From the NCBI RefSeq assembly GCF_000169195.2, contig NC_016023.1, forward strand, positions 2,294,001-2,358,000: a stretch of 64,000 nt of DNA, written 5' to 3'. The notes below the pieces were generated by a model. The model had not been told where the DNA came from. It saw only the letters and a program-made list of their open reading frames with translations, and ran no database searches. The DNA is from Heyndrickxia coagulans 36D1 (GTDB taxonomy: Bacteria > Bacillota > Bacilli > Bacillales > Bacillaceae_C). Made by a program: the position numbers and the translations under genes. Shown in pieces: positions 62,183-64,000 of this stretch (positions are counted from its first letter, which is position 1; each line of letters begins with the position of its first letter).

Positions 62183-63541
62183 TCATGAGGCATCAACCAC
62201 TTTTTTAAACTGCAGGCACACCCGCGTCCCTTTTCCTTCTTCGCTTTCAATTTTAATCCCCCCGCCATGCTGGGTCATAATTGAATGGGCGATCGAAAGG
62301 CCCAGTCCGGTCCCGCCGGTTCCCCGTGTTCGCGCTTTGTCGACCCGGTAAAACCGTTCAAAGAGATGCGGCAAGTCTTCTTTTGGAATGCCGGTGCCGT
62401 GATCTATTACGGTGACCGTCACAAAATCATTATCGCTTCCCACTTCAATCTGTACGGGAAAGCGGCTGTATTTCAGTGCATTGTCCAAAAGGATGACCAG
62501 CACCTGGACAAACTTTTCTTCATTGGTCCATGCATACAGCCCGGGTGTTTCAGCTTTCACAGAAATGCTGCGGTTGGATGATTGGCTGAGCCGCTTTGCA
62601 GTTTGCCTGCAAAGATTGGCGGCATCAACCGGTTGCAACTCATACGAAACATCTTCACTACGGGCAAGCGCAAGCAGCTGCTCGGCGATCGAATTGAGTC
62701 TCCGGCTTTCATCCGAAATGGCGGCAATCCCTTCAGCCAGGATTTCGGGATCATCTTTTCCCCAGCGCCGTAACATGGCAGCATAGCTTTCAATAACCGT
62801 AAGCGGTGTTTTCAGTTCATGGGAGGCGTCATAGATAAATTGCTCCTGCTTTTTAAACATGGCCTCAAGCCGGTCAATCATGGCATTAAAGGTAAGCGCC
62901 ATTTGGTACAGTTCATCGTGATGATTCAGGGCAAGCGGGATCTTTTCAAAGCGGCCGTTTTCTTCAATATCCGCCATCGTCTTCATCATCGTTGAGACCG
63001 GTTTTAAGAACAGACCGGAAGTTTTTACACCTACAAATGCGGCCAGCACAATTAAAACAGCAGAGGAGGCCAGTAAGATCGTAAGCAGCAGTCGGCTGTC
63101 TTCAAATATGTCTTCGGGGACCACGGAGAGTTCCAACATTCCAAGGTATTTTCCGTTTTCCATGATCGGATAGGAGGCCACAATAGCAGTGAAATCCTCA
63201 CCTTTAATAGTACGGGTTTGGTCATCTTTCGGAAACACCGGTTTGATGGACAACAGGTCTTCTTCATCGGCTTTTACATAAACCTTTTGGTGCTGTGCAT
63301 TAAATAAACGGATCATCCCTTCATCCGGTACATGCGTTTGCAATATCGGTTCCGGATCGGAAAAAAGCGCATCCCCGCTGCTCACACTTTCAGCTAATTG
63401 TTCAGCACTGTTCTCCAGGCTTGTTTCCAACCGGTCTTTTGAAAAATAAAGAAACGCCAAAAATACAATGGTATTGCCGGCAAAGAGCACAATAAAAGAC
63501 CAGAGAATAAGCAATGCCGAAAGTTTTTTCTTAATCGACAT
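62183..63541 (-). CDS. Two-component sensor histidine kinase
   Basis: 452 aa. Helices at about 8-32 and 151-172 enclose an extracytoplasmic sensor of about 115 residues. HAMP follows to about 230, then the H-box with His241 (YDASHELKTPLTV) and ATP-binding motifs VILLDNALKYS, DHGTGIPKEDL and GGTGLGLSIA. Its start overlaps the response-regulator stop by one base (TAATG), so the two genes are coupled. The architecture resembles ArlS/YkoH-type kinases; the signal is unknown. Confidence 0.93.
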   Translation of the reverse strand: MSIKKKLSALLILWSFIVLFAGNTIVFLAFLYFSKDRLETSLENSAEQLAESVSSGDALFSDPEPILQTHVPDEGMIRLFNAQHQKVYVKADEEDLLSIKPVFPKDDQTRTIKGEDFTAIVASYPIMENGKYLGMLELSVVPEDIFEDSRLLLTILLASSAVLIVLAAFVGVKTSGLFLKPVSTMMKTMADIEENGRFEKIPLALNHHDELYQMALTFNAMIDRLEAMFKKQEQFIYDASHELKTPLTVIESYAAMLRRWGKDDPEILAEGIAAISDESRRLNSIAEQLLALARSEDVSYELQPVDAANLCRQTAKRLSQSSNRSISVKAETPGLYAWTNEEKFVQVLVILLDNALKYSRFPVQIEVGSDNDFVTVTVIDHGTGIPKEDLPHLFERFYRVDKARTRGTGGTGLGLSIAHSIMTQHGGGIKIESEEGKGTRVCLQFKKVVDAS

Positions 63542-64000
63542 TAACCCGTCTCCTTCATTGTATAACCAACGCCCCTCACTGTGTGGATCAGCGCTGTTTC
63601 GTGCCCGTGGTCAATTTTTTTGCGCAAATAGCCAATATAAACATCTACAACATTCGTATCTCCCGCATATTCAAATCCCCATACTTCATTTAACAACTGT
63701 TCTCGGTTTAATACAATGCGTTTATTCTTTAACAAATAGCATAAAAGATCAAATTCCCGTTTTGTCAATTCAATCGGTTTGCCGCCTCTTGTCACCTGCC
63801 TTGTTGCCGTGTTGACAAGCAAATCGGCAAGGGCATATTCGTGTTTCTTGCTGTTTTCGGATTTGCCGGTATGGAGTGCACCCGTTCTCAGCGCGGCACG
63901 GATCCGCGCGAGCAATTCCTCAATATTGAAAGGCTTTGTAATATAGTCATTTGCACCATGGTCTAGCCCGTTCACCTTATCGAGGACAGAATTGCGGGCT
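63541..64000 (-). CDS. OmpR/PhoB-family response regulator, 5' end beyond the window
   Basis: Only the C-terminal 152 residues are present. They comprise the end of the receiver domain with the conserved Lys in DYITKPFNIEELLARIRA, and the whole winged-helix DNA-binding domain (LTKREFDLLCYLLKN, VWGFEYAGDTNVVDVYIGYLRKKID, HTVRGVGYTM). The frame is open through the right edge. It is the cognate regulator of the kinase that follows it. Confidence 0.95.
   Translation of the reverse strand, partial: ARNSVLDKVNGLDHGANDYITKPFNIEELLARIRAALRTGALHTGKSENSKKHEYALADLLVNTATRQVTRGGKPIELTKREFDLLCYLLKNKRIVLNREQLLNEVWGFEYAGDTNVVDVYIGYLRKKIDHGHETALIHTVRGVGYTMKETG

Overview
The window is a chromosome segment from a low-to-moderate GC, endospore-forming Bacillaceae. 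Three things point there: two small acid-soluble spore protein genes (sspK and a gamma-type SASP), AGGAGG-type ribosome sites with frequent TTG/GTG starts, and a 16S gene with the variable-region hairpins I associate with Heyndrickxia (Bacillus) coagulans. A few 16S positions differ from the H. coagulans sequence as I remember it, so a close relative is equally possible. I ran no database search.

Backbone. Much of the left two thirds follows the Bacillus subtilis yfhP-mutY-sspK / fabL-sspE-ygaB-ygaC-ygaD-ygaE-gsaB-perR-ygzB-ygxA-rrnD-trnD order, interrupted by blocks that lie elsewhere in B. subtilis. From left to right: a 52-bp hairpin repeat array (1-175); mutY, yfhP, sspK; a small ABC transporter with a 3' frameshift (3038-4528); a gltB-gltD operon with divergent gltC (5001-12338); fabL, sspE, ygaB, ygaC, ygaD (12621-16631); a mupG-murQ-murP-murR operon for recovering N-acetylmuramic acid (16809-21122); ygaE-like, yqhV-like, a frameshifted small gene, an MFS pump and a YitT protein (21279-25654); an ssuA-ssuC-ssuB-type ABC importer (26169-28757); a 40-aa membrane peptide; hemL/gsaB; a K+ channel; a cobalamin adenosyltransferase; perR with a Per box; alsR / alsS-alsD for acetoin production; ygzB; an ISLre2-type insertion; ygxA.

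RNA locus. A tandem-promoter 16S-23S-5S operon (40157-45254) is followed by 15 tRNAs (45261-46529) in the B. subtilis trnD order. A second, sequence-identical tRNA-Leu(CAA) with its own promoter stands 2.2 kb further on, beyond a DUF421 gene and a luciferase-like oxidoreductase.

Accessory right end (about 49-61.3 kb). Here are an alcohol dehydrogenase, a DMT exporter and an MFS transporter. A second MFS gene is cut by a second ISLre2 copy, a MarR gene is decayed, and a second YitT gene follows. Then comes a block with two IS1380-type transposases (one decayed, one intact) between perfect 19-bp inverted repeats. This part has the most gene debris and is the most rearranged. The window ends with an anchored secreted protein and a convergent two-component system whose response regulator runs off the right edge.

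No CRISPR array, prophage or clear novel defence system was seen. The most unusual structures are: the two ISLre2 copies, which differ by a 266-bp block bounded by CTCAAC and containing a terminal-inverted-repeat element; the 19-bp inverted repeats around the IS1380 pair; the duplicated tRNA-Leu; and the 52-bp repeat array downstream of mutY.
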